Shown piece after piece: positions 1 to 8,300 of a stretch of DNA of 64,000 nt. The stretch comes from Desulfoscipio geothermicus DSM 3669 (GTDB lineage Bacteria; Bacillota; Desulfotomaculia; Desulfotomaculales; Desulfallaceae): the NCBI RefSeq assembly GCF_900115975.1, contig NZ_FOYM01000003.1, forward strand, positions 1 to 64,000, in the 5' to 3' direction. A program made the position numbers and the translations under genes. Each line of letters opens with the position of its first letter. Position 1 is the stretch's first letter. The notes beneath the pieces were generated by a model. It was not told the origin of the DNA, did no database searches, and saw only the letters and a list, made by a program, of their open reading frames with translations.

Positions 1-2072
1 GCTTTGGCAGCGTCACGCAGCTGGACCATGATCCGGCCGTCAGAAATGTAGCTGCCGTTGTCACCCAGGGTAATGCTGGTGGACAGAGCTTTTTCTTCAG
101 GAGCAGGGGTGCCAACTTTAGCGTTGACTACTACTGCTGCTTCGTCTTGTTTCGGGAATACTTTGTAGTAATCATCATCACTTGTAGAGGTTTCTATGTC
201 GAAGGCTTCATAAGTTTCAATTTCTATATAACCATTAGCATTAGCTGTGCCTAATTCAGCCTTAACCGCTACGTCATCGTTTACTTCGTTAATAGCGTCG
301 CCACGGACTACTACTTCGATGTCTCCTTCAGGCACAGTGCGGTCGAGTACATACTCAATACCGCTGATTTCGATGGTGCTTGCTTCATTGCTGTCGTCTT
401 TGATGGAAATTACGAGCAGGTTGTCTTCGTCATCAGTGTCGTCTTTTACATCATAATCGTCAATTTCCAGGTCCCCTTCAGTTACCTGAACATCAGGCAC
501 ACCAACAAACCGTACGCCTCTCGGCAGGTCGATAATCAGGTCTTTACCGTCGATGACCAGACCAGCGTCAGCTTCAGTAATAGTGATGGTACCAGCAGCT
601 TGCGCGCTACGACCAATTACCAAACCGTCTGCTACCTCAGCGGTCACCTTTACTGCGGGCACTACTTTAGCCACAGTCAATTCGCCGCTCAAACCAGCAG
701 ATCCGCTTACCTCGACTACCAGGTCGCCTTCAAAGCCAGGCTCAACCATTACTTCCATGTCTTTCAGTTCCAGTTCGGCCGCATCTGATGAAGAGCCACC
801 AGTAAATTTAAACTTGGCCGTTTTGCCGTCTCTGCCAGGGAAGCCAACGGGTTCAATATAAAGACCATGATCGTTATCGTCATCTACTACGGCCCACTTA
901 GCACCTTCAGGCAGAGTGAGCAGCAGGGTACGGTTAGCAATCATACTGCCAGCAATGGCTTCTTCAATCTTGATCTTAGCGATTTCCTGTTCTAATTGAC
1001 CAGCGTAAATGGTCGGAGCATCGCCAGCGCTGATGGTTGCATCATAATCACCATATCTTGCTACAACCAGCTCGCTTACGGATGTTGTGCTTTCACCTTT
1101 AACTTTTACTACTACATCGCCATATTCAGCGTCAGTTTCGTCAACACACTCAATGTTCGCGGTTAATTCGATCAAAGTGGCATTGTTAGTTCCGTCGTAA
1201 TTTGTTGTATCAATTTTCAGTTCGTCTTTTGCAGTATTAAATTTAATTTCTGCATTGTCGCCAGCTGCGTCGCCTACGCCGGCAAAGAGATCGTCACCCC
1301 AAATGATTTTATAGGTGGGAGTTCCAGTCCACTCAAAACCATCCGGCAGGACAAACTTGATAGCACTGCTTTCACCATCAGCAATTGCGCCGGCACGGTC
1401 TTCTTTAATCCTTATCTTGATCGGGTCGGATGTTGTATCATTATTGAAGTTAGGTGCATTGGTTACTTCAAGGTCTACTTCCCCGCCACTTACACGACCG
1501 ACAAGAATTTTACCACTTGAAAATCCACTGCTAGTGGGTGCAGTAGCTGACAACTCAATATCTCCTTCAAATCCTTCGTCAACCCAGATGGAACCCAGAT
1601 TGAATGTGAAGTAAGCATAGTTGCCAGATTCGCTTATATTATTAACAATAAGCTTAATTTCATCAGAGTCTAACTTCTCTACGGTAACATCAGTAGCTTT
1701 TAAAGCGTTAACTTCGCCAAGATAGCTACCAGGGAATTCAAAGTAGTTACCAGGCTTCTGGCCATATACGTTTCCAGAAACTGTCCAGTCACCGGCTACC
1801 ATTTCATCACTTTCCTGGGTAGCATTGGCTTTTAGAAACTTAAAATCATTCGGCAGACGGAATGTTACACTGTCACCAGGCTGTAATTGTCCAGGGGCAA
1901 ATACTGCTTCAAAACGCCCCAGCTCATAAGCACCATTGTCATCCACGGTGGGTGCTGCCAAAGTATCAAACCCTGTAGCCGCCCCCGCGATTCCCGCAAA
2001 CGGGAACACCATGGTGAACGCAAATACGAGAGCCATCAATAATGAAAATCTCTTGTTACGTAACTTACGCAA
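1..2072 (-). CDS. Secreted stalk-domain (copper amine oxidase N-like) surface protein, 3' end outside window
   Basis: The frame is open from a TTG start at 2072 to the window edge, giving 690 visible residues. An AAGGAGGG ribosome site lies just upstream. The N-terminus is a signal peptide: basic MRKLRNKR, then a hydrophobic stretch ending near AGAAT. The body is acidic and made of repeated beta-rich units, each with a phrase like ITISEADAGLVI or LLLTLPEGAKW, as in large secreted proteins of Desulfotomaculum-type bacteria. The last visible residues (TLGDNGSYISDGRIMVQLRD) match the start of a copper amine oxidase N-terminal-like 'stalk' domain, so more of that domain should follow. A structural cell-surface role is inferred; no enzyme motif is visible. 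Two ECF-type promoters sit upstream, which links it to the divergent sigma factor. Confidence 0.75.
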   Translation of the reverse strand, partial: MRKLRNKRFSLLMALVFAFTMVFPFAGIAGAATGFDTLAAPTVDDNGAYELGRFEAVFAPGQLQPGDSVTFRLPNDFKFLKANATQESDEMVAGDWTVSGNVYGQKPGNYFEFPGSYLGEVNALKATDVTVEKLDSDEIKLIVNNISESGNYAYFTFNLGSIWVDEGFEGDIELSATAPTSSGFSSGKILVGRVSGGEVDLEVTNAPNFNNDTTSDPIKIRIKEDRAGAIADGESSAIKFVLPDGFEWTGTPTYKIIWGDDLFAGVGDAAGDNAEIKFNTAKDELKIDTTNYDGTNNATLIELTANIECVDETDAEYGDVVVKVKGESTTSVSELVVARYGDYDATISAGDAPTIYAGQLEQEIAKIKIEEAIAGSMIANRTLLLTLPEGAKWAVVDDDNDHGLYIEPVGFPGRDGKTAKFKFTGGSSSDAAELELKDMEVMVEPGFEGDLVVEVSGSAGLSGELTVAKVVPAVKVTAEVADGLVIGRSAQAAGTITITEADAGLVIDGKDLIIDLPRGVRFVGVPDVQVTEGDLEIDDYDVKDDTDDEDNLLVISIKDDSNEASTIEISGIEYVLDRTVPEGDIEVVVRGDAINEVNDDVAVKAELGTANANGYIEIETYEAFDIETSTSDDDYYKVFPKQDEAAVVVNAKVGTPAPEEKALSTSITLGDNGSYISDGRIMVQLRDAAK

Positions 2073-2337
2073 AACTAATTTCCCTCCTTGAAATAAATAT
2101 TTTGGCCTTTCGGCCTGGTTAAGTATGAAACCTTACTTTAGTTTCACATCCCCCCTTGAACAGGTATCAGTTAATTTATTAACTTGTTGCTATAGAGAAG
2201 CGGCCCGGCCGCTTGCTCACTTTGTGAACAGGCTATCTAACTGACTGACATGGATTATTATATCTCCGCTGCATGAATCGTGCAAGGGTGTTATGTATTT
2301 CTTCGTTTGCCATGTCTTTGGCCTGTCGCTCGTTTCT

Positions 2338-2366
2338 TTAGACACATGGTTTCAGCCAAAAGTTCC
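2338..2366 (-). promoter_or_regulatory. ECF-sigma promoter, proximal, for the surface protein gene
   Basis: On the minus strand GGAACTT (2366-2360) is followed after exactly 16 bases by GTCTAA (2343-2338). This is the classic ECF -35/-10 pair. It would give a leader of about 260 bases ahead of the TTG start at 2072. Confidence 0.7.
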
Positions 2367-2445
2367 ACCCGGCTGGATTTTTTCTTTTCATTTTATTATT
2401 TGCATTTGTTTGGTCATTTTGGCATCTTTGTTTGCACCCGTTTTT

Positions 2446-2474
2446 TTAGACACGCGGGTTACGCCAAAAGTTCC
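2446..2474 (-). promoter_or_regulatory. ECF-sigma promoter, distal, for the surface protein gene
   Basis: This is a second GGAACTT (2474-2468), 16-base spacer, GTCTAA (2451-2446), lying 108 bases upstream of the proximal copy. Both share the longer frame GGAACTTTTGGC and GTGTCTAAA. Confidence 0.7.
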
Positions 2475-2759
2475 AGGTGAGGGAAAAAATTATTAAAAAC
2501 TTTTTTTCTGCCATTCTTCCACAGTATAATTACATGGAAGATTAATATATGCAGGCGCAAACATGTGCCGCTCACCGCCTGTGGCTTTATAAACAAAGAT
2601 GAAACCAGCGCCTTTAGGATGGTTTGAAGCAGATGCGCGAAGAAATATCAGGACGAGCAGGCAGCAGCAACCTTTGCTATATTATACGATATGCAGTAAA
2701 TTATTTATGAGATTAACTATCTTATCTATTGTTTTTGTTGAAAATTTTTGGCCGGCTTC

Positions 2760-2788
2760 GGAACTTTTCCATATACATAGGTGTCTAA
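2760..2788 (+). promoter_or_regulatory. ECF-sigma promoter (autoregulatory) for the sigma/anti-sigma operon
   Basis: GGAACTT (2760-2766), a 16-base spacer and GTCTAA (2783-2788) have the same elements and spacing as the two promoters of the divergent surface gene. The sigma start therefore lies downstream of this site, even though the frame is open further upstream. Confidence 0.75.
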
Positions 2789-2829
2789 AAAGTGTCCGAA
2801 AGCTTACAGGCCCGAGGGGGATCGTCCCT

Positions 2830-3447
2830 TTGGACAACGTAAAGTTCCTGGTAAAAAGGTCCCAAAAAGGCGACACCGGGGCCTTTGAACAACTGGTGAC
2901 CATGTACCAGGACAGGATTTACGCCTTAAGTTACCAACTCACCGGCAATTATGCCGACGCGCAGGATCTGGCGCAGAACGTGTTCATAAGAGCTTACCGG
3001 GCCCTGCCGGGTTTCCGCAACGAGGCGGATTTCGGCACCTGGCTGCACCGGATAGCGGTGAACCTTTCCATTAACGAAAAGCGCAGGAAAAAACCCGATG
3101 TTTCCCTCGACAACCCGGTGCAAACAGATGAGGGCGAGATGCCCCGCCTGGTGGCCTCGAACGGAGACAGCCCCGAGGAGGCCTACGAAAAGAAGGAATT
3201 CAGCAATATGGTGCGGGAGGCCCTATGGGAATTGTCCGAGGAACACAGGGCGGTGCTGGTATTGAGGGAGATGCAGGGCTATTCGTACGATGAAATCGCA
3301 CAAATGTTGGACTGCACCCTGGGCACCGTAAAGTCCAGGATCAACCGGGCGCGCCAGGCGCTTAAAAAACAAATCGTCCGGATTGCCGCGAACAACGGAA
3401 GAAACCTTCCTTATTATAATGGGCACCGGGGAGGTGGAAAAAAGTGA
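2830..3447 (+). CDS. ECF RNA polymerase sigma factor (SigW/RpoE-like)
   Basis: This is an extracytoplasmic-function sigma factor of about 205 residues. Region 2 is visible as GAFEQLVTMYQDRIYALSYQL and the DAQDLAQNVFIRAYRAL motif that melts and binds -10 DNA. Region 4 follows as LREMQGYSYDEIAQMLDCTLGTVKSRINRAR, the helix-turn-helix that reads the -35 box. I chose the TTG at 2830 because GAGGGGG lies nine bases before it and because the gene's own ECF promoter (2760-2788) lies inside the longer open frame. The stop overlaps the start of the anti-sigma gene by four bases, so the two are translationally coupled. It probably reads the three GGAACTT-N16-GTCTAA promoters around it. Confidence 0.88.
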   Translation: MDNVKFLVKRSQKGDTGAFEQLVTMYQDRIYALSYQLTGNYADAQDLAQNVFIRAYRALPGFRNEADFGTWLHRIAVNLSINEKRRKKPDVSLDNPVQTDEGEMPRLVASNGDSPEEAYEKKEFSNMVREALWELSEEHRAVLVLREMQGYSYDEIAQMLDCTLGTVKSRINRARQALKKQIVRIAANNGRNLPYYNGHRGGGKK

Positions 3448-4541
3448 ATTGCAGCCAAGTTAAAAAATTAATACCGGAATGGTTGGACGGTGAGCTTGAG
3501 CATGTCCAATCAATGACCGTAAAAGATCACGTCGCCGCCTGCCGGGACTGCCGGGCGGAAGCCGATTTCTGGCGGGAACTGGGCGCCACTCTCCGGGGAG
3601 GTATGGAGGACATCAAGGCTCCGCCCGGGTTTGCCGCCGGGGTGATGGCCCAATTGCCCAAGCAGCACGGCAGTACCGCCCGGCACAGCCTGTTTGACCG
3701 GTGGAAGCGCAGCGTGGCCGTGGCAGCTACCTTTCTGCTGGTGGCGGTGGGTTCCGCCGGCGCATACATGAACTGGGGAGGCAACATCGTTACGCGGGTG
3801 GCCGACAATAACCCGAGACAGGTCATCAAACCCCCTGTCGAACAGCCCGGCGACATTAATATACCGAATACCGGCCCGCAGCAGAGCGGTGAAGCCGGCA
3901 GTCCGGTGGAACAGTCAGGCAGCGGCGGTACTGAGCAAGGCGCAGCTCCGGGCCCTGACGGTAATAACGCTCGTGGCACGGGCGGCAACTCTGAAAGCAC
4001 ACAGCATACTCCCTCCGGGAACGGCACAGCACAGCCCGCCGCGCCGGACGGAGCGGGCGGCAGTACGCCCGATGCGGCAGTTAACGCGGGGCAGTACGCG
4101 CTGCTGAACATTGAGAAGGACCGGGTTGTTGAACGCACCCTGCTGAAGATAAATGTCGGCGATTTGGATGCGGCCCACGGGCAAGCGCTGGCTCTTATCA
4201 ACGAAACCGGTGCCGCTTATGAAGTGCTGGGCACGGAAAATGCTCCCACGGGCAGCCGGGAAACATTGAAGATAACCGTCAGCAGCAGCCTGTCCGGCAA
4301 GTTGATGGCCGGTCTCAAAACCCTGGGACAGGTGGTAACCGCCGATACCCAGCGGGAAGACATTAATGCCCGCTACAATGAAAAGGTGGAGCAGTACCTC
4401 TCCTTAAAGGCACAGCTACAGGGGGCAAGCGCGGTTGAAAGAGAGCAGTTGCAGGTGAAGATGGCTGGCATTGAAGCGCAGCTCCGGAGTTGGGACAGGG
4501 AAGCCGATACGGATACGATTATTTTGTGGTTGGAGGGTTAG
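3444..4541 (+). CDS. Membrane anti-sigma factor with zinc-finger (zf-HC2) domain
   Basis: This 365-residue protein should hold the upstream sigma factor inactive. Residues 1-45 carry the anti-sigma zinc motif, with HVAACRDC (His-x3-Cys-x2-Cys) and an earlier Cys. A single membrane helix (VAVAATFLLVAVGSAGAY) lies near residues 92-110. Outside it comes a long Gly/Ser/Pro/Gln-rich linker, then a folded C-terminal domain of about 145 residues ending in a predicted coiled coil; this part resembles DUF4349-type sensor domains. The topology fits an N-terminal cytoplasmic sigma-binding domain and an extracytoplasmic sensor. The sensed signal is unknown. The gene starts ATG-less with GTG inside the sigma gene's last codons. 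Confidence 0.82.
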   Translation: MNCSQVKKLIPEWLDGELEHVQSMTVKDHVAACRDCRAEADFWRELGATLRGGMEDIKAPPGFAAGVMAQLPKQHGSTARHSLFDRWKRSVAVAATFLLVAVGSAGAYMNWGGNIVTRVADNNPRQVIKPPVEQPGDINIPNTGPQQSGEAGSPVEQSGSGGTEQGAAPGPDGNNARGTGGNSESTQHTPSGNGTAQPAAPDGAGGSTPDAAVNAGQYALLNIEKDRVVERTLLKINVGDLDAAHGQALALINETGAAYEVLGTENAPTGSRETLKITVSSSLSGKLMAGLKTLGQVVTADTQREDINARYNEKVEQYLSLKAQLQGASAVEREQLQVKMAGIEAQLRSWDREADTDTIILWLEG

Positions 4542-4551
4542 GGTGTAAGAT

Positions 4552-4608
4552 GGTGCCAGGTGTTGAAAGTTGAAAATCTGCGATTTTCAACTTTCAACAC
4601 CTGGCACC
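4552..4608. repeat. Perfect palindrome, GGTGCCAGGTGTTGAAA family
   Basis: Two 26-base arms pair perfectly around a 5-base loop (CTGCG). The same arm (GGTGCCGGGTGTTGAA) recurs at 15562-15834 and 53204-53244. Here it follows the anti-sigma stop and could act as a hairpin terminator. Confidence 0.85.
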
Positions 4609-4623
4609 AAAGGAAAAGGCTAA

Positions 4624-4676
4624 AAAAAGGGACAGGCAACTTTTTCAAAATACGAAAAAGTAGCCTGTCCCTTTTT
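4624..4676. repeat. GGGACAGGC-family palindrome between convergent genes
   Basis: The left arm AAAAAGGGACAGGCAACTTT and right arm AAAGTAGCCTGTCCCTTTTT enclose a short AAAATAC loop, with A and T runs at the two ends. It sits between the convergent anti-sigma and hicA ends, where it would serve as a two-way terminator. Confidence 0.85.
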
Positions 4677-4702
4677 ATTTAGCTGTTACCTTTTTTGAGC
4701 AA

Positions 4703-4930
4703 CTATTTCTTATTAATAAGTTCTTCAATACTCAAATCAGCCTGTCGCAGGATTGAAGTCAAAGTTCCAGGGGCCAATTCTTTATGAAATGGTACGATAA
4801 CGATTCTTTTCTTTCCGTTACGTATACCTCTTAGTTTTACATGGCTACCTTTCTGAGCTGCTTTAATAAAACCTAAATGAGATAACAGTTGAATAACCTG
4901 GGCACCCGATAATACCGGTAGTTTAGCCAT
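4703..4930 (-). CDS. hicA: HicA-family mRNA interferase toxin
   Basis: This 75-residue protein starts at the ATG at 4930 (MAKLPVLSGAQVIQLLSHLG). It has the double-stranded RNA-binding-like HicA fold, with the key histidine in KGSHVKLRG, followed by IVIVPFHKELAPGTLTSILRQADLS. HicA toxins cleave mRNA under stress and are neutralised by HicB. The start overlaps the end of hicB by eight bases (ATGGCTAA), so the order is antitoxin then toxin, with translational coupling. A longer frame upstream is out of context and overlaps hicB. The stop is followed by the palindrome at 4624-4676. Confidence 0.85.
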   Translation of the reverse strand: MAKLPVLSGAQVIQLLSHLGFIKAAQKGSHVKLRGIRNGKKRIVIVPFHKELAPGTLTSILRQADLSIEELINKK

Positions 4931-5141
4931 TGGAAAAATTGACCTCAAGCGGTGCAATAATAGGAGCTTGGATGTTTTCCGGGATTTCCTCATCTTCAAA
5001 ATATAGTTCTAATGCTTCTTTTAGATTAGTTAAGGCTTCTTCTACTGTTTTCCCCTGGGAAGTTACCTCTACTTCAAGACTTCGGGCTACATACCATTCG
5101 CCTTCTTTGGCGATAGCAGCAGTGAAACGCTTGCTAACCAT
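4923..5141 (-). CDS. hicB: HicB-family antitoxin
   Basis: This 72-residue protein has the partial RNase H-like HicB fold: FTAAIAKEGEWYVARSLEVEV, then TSQGKTVEEALTNLKEALELYFED. It should bind and block HicA. It lacks the C-terminal ribbon-helix-helix extension seen in the second HicB at 14765-15124, so any autoregulation would have to come from elsewhere. The start is preceded by TAGGAGGC. It is transcribed first and overlaps hicA. Confidence 0.83.
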   Translation of the reverse strand: MVSKRFTAAIAKEGEWYVARSLEVEVTSQGKTVEEALTNLKEALELYFEDEEIPENIQAPIIAPLEVNFSNG

Positions 5142-5249
5142 ATACTAGCCTCCTAAAAAGTGGTTCTTCTTGGTTCAAATTATATCATATTATGGACTTA
5201 CGGGCAGTAGTGTTATACCGTGAACGGGGTTAAAATAAAAAGGCTAAAT

Positions 5250-5304
5250 AAAAGGGGACAGGCAACTTTTTCAAAAAGCGAAAAAGTAGCCTGTCCCCTT
5301 TTTT
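5250..5304. repeat. GGGGACAGGC palindrome at the end of the SLH protease gene
   Basis: Arms AAAAGGGGACAGGCAACTTT and AAAGTAGCCTGTCCCCTTTT enclose an AAAAAGC loop. The right end overlaps the protease stop codon (5303-5305), and the minus-strand copy ends in a T run, so it can terminate that transcript. Confidence 0.85.
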
Positions 5305-8300
5305 AGCTGGTTTTTTGGGTTAGGAGGTCGAGCAGGCGGTTGAGGGCGGCGGCGGTTTCGGCCCGGGTGATGTATGCACCGGGGGCGAACAGGTTGCCGG
5401 GTCTGCCTGACAGCAACCCGAGGGCGTGGGATTTGCTCACGTCTTCCCGCGCCCAGGCGGCAACGATTTGCCAATCTTTATAGTCCGGTTTTTCCGGGGG
5501 TTCTTCCGGCAAGCCCCTGAGCAGGCCCCAGGCCCGCACCAGCAGCGCCGCGGCCTCTTCCCGGGTTATGCGCTCCAGGGGACGGAAGGTGTTATCGTCA
5601 TACCCCACGGCCAGGCCCCTGCCGTAAGCCAGGGCCACGGCGTTTTCAGCCCAGTGCGGGATGGTATCCGCGTCCTTATATGGCAGGTTGGCGGGTGCGC
5701 CGCCGGTGCCCAGCAGCCTGGCCAGCATTACGGTGAATTCCACCCGGGTAACGGCGCTGTCGGGCCGGAATGTGCCGTCCGGGTACCCGCTGAGCATGCC
5801 CCGGGATACCAGGTGCCGGATGTCGGTTTCCGCCCAGTGGCCGTCAATGTCGGAAAAACCCTTTTGCCGGCGGGGTAAACTGAGCTGCAAGGAGGCAACC
5901 CCGCCCGTTGCGCCGTCTACCGCCACCAATTGTATTGCCTCGGCCTCACCCACACTGACGGGATAGTAAAACTCCCCGTTGTCCGTAAGTTCCACCGCCT
6001 GTCCGTCGCCCCCCGGGAGCCGGGCATACAGGCGGGATGCGCCGGTTTTGCCGGTAACCAGGGAGAAGTCCTCGAAGGGTATAGTGGACCTGATCTCCAA
6101 AAGGGGCGGTTCCACTCCGTCACGGGTTTCGGCCTCCAGCGCAGCTACAATTTGCTCGCCGCCGGGCCCGTACAGGGCGGACACTGTGACCGGCTCTCCC
6201 GGCACCAGATCCCGAAACCTGACGGGCAACCCGTTTTTGGTGACCACAGCGACAGAACTGAGCCGGTATGTGCTTCCGTCAGACAGTTTTATCCCCTGGC
6301 CCGGGCTGTAGGATTCCAAAACACCTTTCACTTTACCGGCAGCCTCGGCGATATCCACCCGCCATACCTCACCGGAAACGGGGTCCGAAATGACCCGCAC
6401 CCACTGTCCCGGGCTTAAGATGGATGTGCCGGCGGCCATTCCCCACCTGAATACCTGCGTTTGGGGGCTGAAACTCAAGTACCGAAAACCTTTACGGCTA
6501 TCCATCATGTAAAAAGTATCCTTCTCCGCAAAAATCACGCGCCCGTAGCTTGCATCGGAATAAACCGTAATACCCAACGCTTCGGTGGAGTTGGGAATCA
6601 GGTTTAACATAACCAAATCCCCCGCCCGGATATTGCCCATCTCGACAGGCCGGCGGTCCCTGACAATCTTTATCCCGGCCATGACATGGTATCTGCCGCC
6701 GGATGAGAGGGTAATCGTATCAGTGCCGGTTTCCACACCGGTTACCTGCCCCACCACCATATCCCGCTTCACCGCCAGGTGATATATTTTTCCGTCCGAG
6801 CCCAGTATAATGTGCACGGGCATGCCGGGCAGCAGTTTTTCCAGGCCTGCGTCTGTGGAGGCGCCAAAGGGCAGGTCGGCCGGGTCACCGTCCAACAGGA
6901 TGTCGGAAAAGGAAACGGAGGCTTCTTCGGCCAGATTATAAACCAACTGGTGATCCAGCAGTTTCAGTTGCCGGTTGGTCATATCAATATTGGTAAGTAT
7001 TCCTTTTATTTCCACGCTGGCCAAATTAGCCTGCCAGATGGTCTGGGTATGCGGATTAATGTTGGCTGTCACATCGGCCCCCGGGGGGATTGCCTGCCCG
7101 TTGTCAACCGGTTTCCCGTTGATGGTCAGAGCGTTTTCAATGCTGCCCTCAATGGCGTAACCGCCCTCCCGGTAATCCCGGTTCATACGTACCAGCACCA
7201 TACTTTCGCCCTCCGCCAGCGATTTGACGCCGCCGGCCCGCCAGGTTCGGCCCACCGCATAAGCCCGCCGGGGTTGGCCGGGCGGTCCCACCAGGTAAAG
7301 TTCAGCCCCCGCCGGGGGCAGGTCGCCGGCGGGCAGCAGCCGGTCATCCACGGCCAGCAGGGTATCCGGCGGCAGGGCCGGGCGCTCCCCCCCGGCCAGG
7401 GTAATTTTGCCGTCACTGCTGCTTTGCACCGGCTTTCGGGCCGGCATCTGGCCGAAGACCAGGGCAAAGTCCTGGGTCAAGCCCCTCTCCGGGGAGGCGT
7501 CCTCCGGTACGGACCGGCCGTGTACCACTATTGTATAGGTGCCGGGCTGCGGATCGGGTATGTACACCTGCTCCACATTGTTAAGAACGTCCCGCTCCCC
7601 CCGGCGGGCAAAGTCGTTGCCGAAATACTTGGCGCCATCCGGGGCGATCACTTCCAGGTCCAGGTTGTTTACCAGGGCCGGGGCCGCGCCCGGCGCAGCC
7701 GCCGGGTCCGACCAGGCCAGGGTGGCTTTGAAGGGCGCGCCGCTGTGTTCAACGTTCTTTTTTACTGTAAAACTTTCGCCGGTGGCCAGGCCCTTGGGTT
7801 CGTCCACCAGATCAAACAACCGGTTTTCCAGGGCCAGGATTGTGCTGCCAATATCCAGCAGGCCGAAACCGGCCGCTTCGGGCTCCGCGTCCAGTCGCCC
7901 GGCCCCGTTGATCAAGGCGGCTTTCAACAGGGCCGCCGAAGGTTCCTCAAAACCCGTGTTTTCCGTCATGTACTGGCGCAGCAATGCCGCCGCCCCGCCG
8001 GTCACCGCCGTGGCCATGCTGGTGCCCTGCATGACGGTGTATTCCGGCCGCCCCGGGAGGTCTCCCCCCAGCAGCCGGGAGGCGGTGGATATTATGGATG
8101 TGCCGGGGGCCACCAGCTCGGGCTTGATGCGCCCGTCCTGGGCCGGCCCCCGGCTCGAGAATGCGGCTATCTCTTCCGTACTGCCGGTATCGTTTTCAAA
8201 GGCTGGGCGGGGACTGAGCGAGGCCCCCACCACCAGGGCGTTTTTACTGTTGGCCTCGGCGGTTAGGGTGCCTCCCCGGGGCCCGGAATTGCCCGCCCCG

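Larger units (their letters stand above)
2073..2759. other. Divergent intergenic region with long leader
   Basis: This gap holds the two minus-strand ECF promoters and a long transcribed leader for the surface gene. The leader contains a GGCC-GAAA-GGCC tetraloop hairpin near 2103-2114 and a GAAAC/GTTTC inverted pair near 2127-2146. I do not recognise a known riboswitch. No coding sequence is supported. Confidence 0.5.

Noticed and set aside
2073-2337. Riboswitch (cyclic-di-GMP type) in the surface gene leader
   Set aside because: The leader is long and has hairpins, but the conserved bases of the GEMM class are not present. The promoter and sigma link explain regulation better.
2599-2829. 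N-terminal extension of the sigma factor (77 residues)
   Set aside because: The stretch contains the gene's own ECF promoter and has no family likeness; TTG 2830 has the ribosome site.
6779-8266. Long open frame (495 codons) on the plus strand
   Set aside because: It is antisense to the S8 protease, which has complete family motifs. High GC makes antisense frames open. No ribosome site or known domain.
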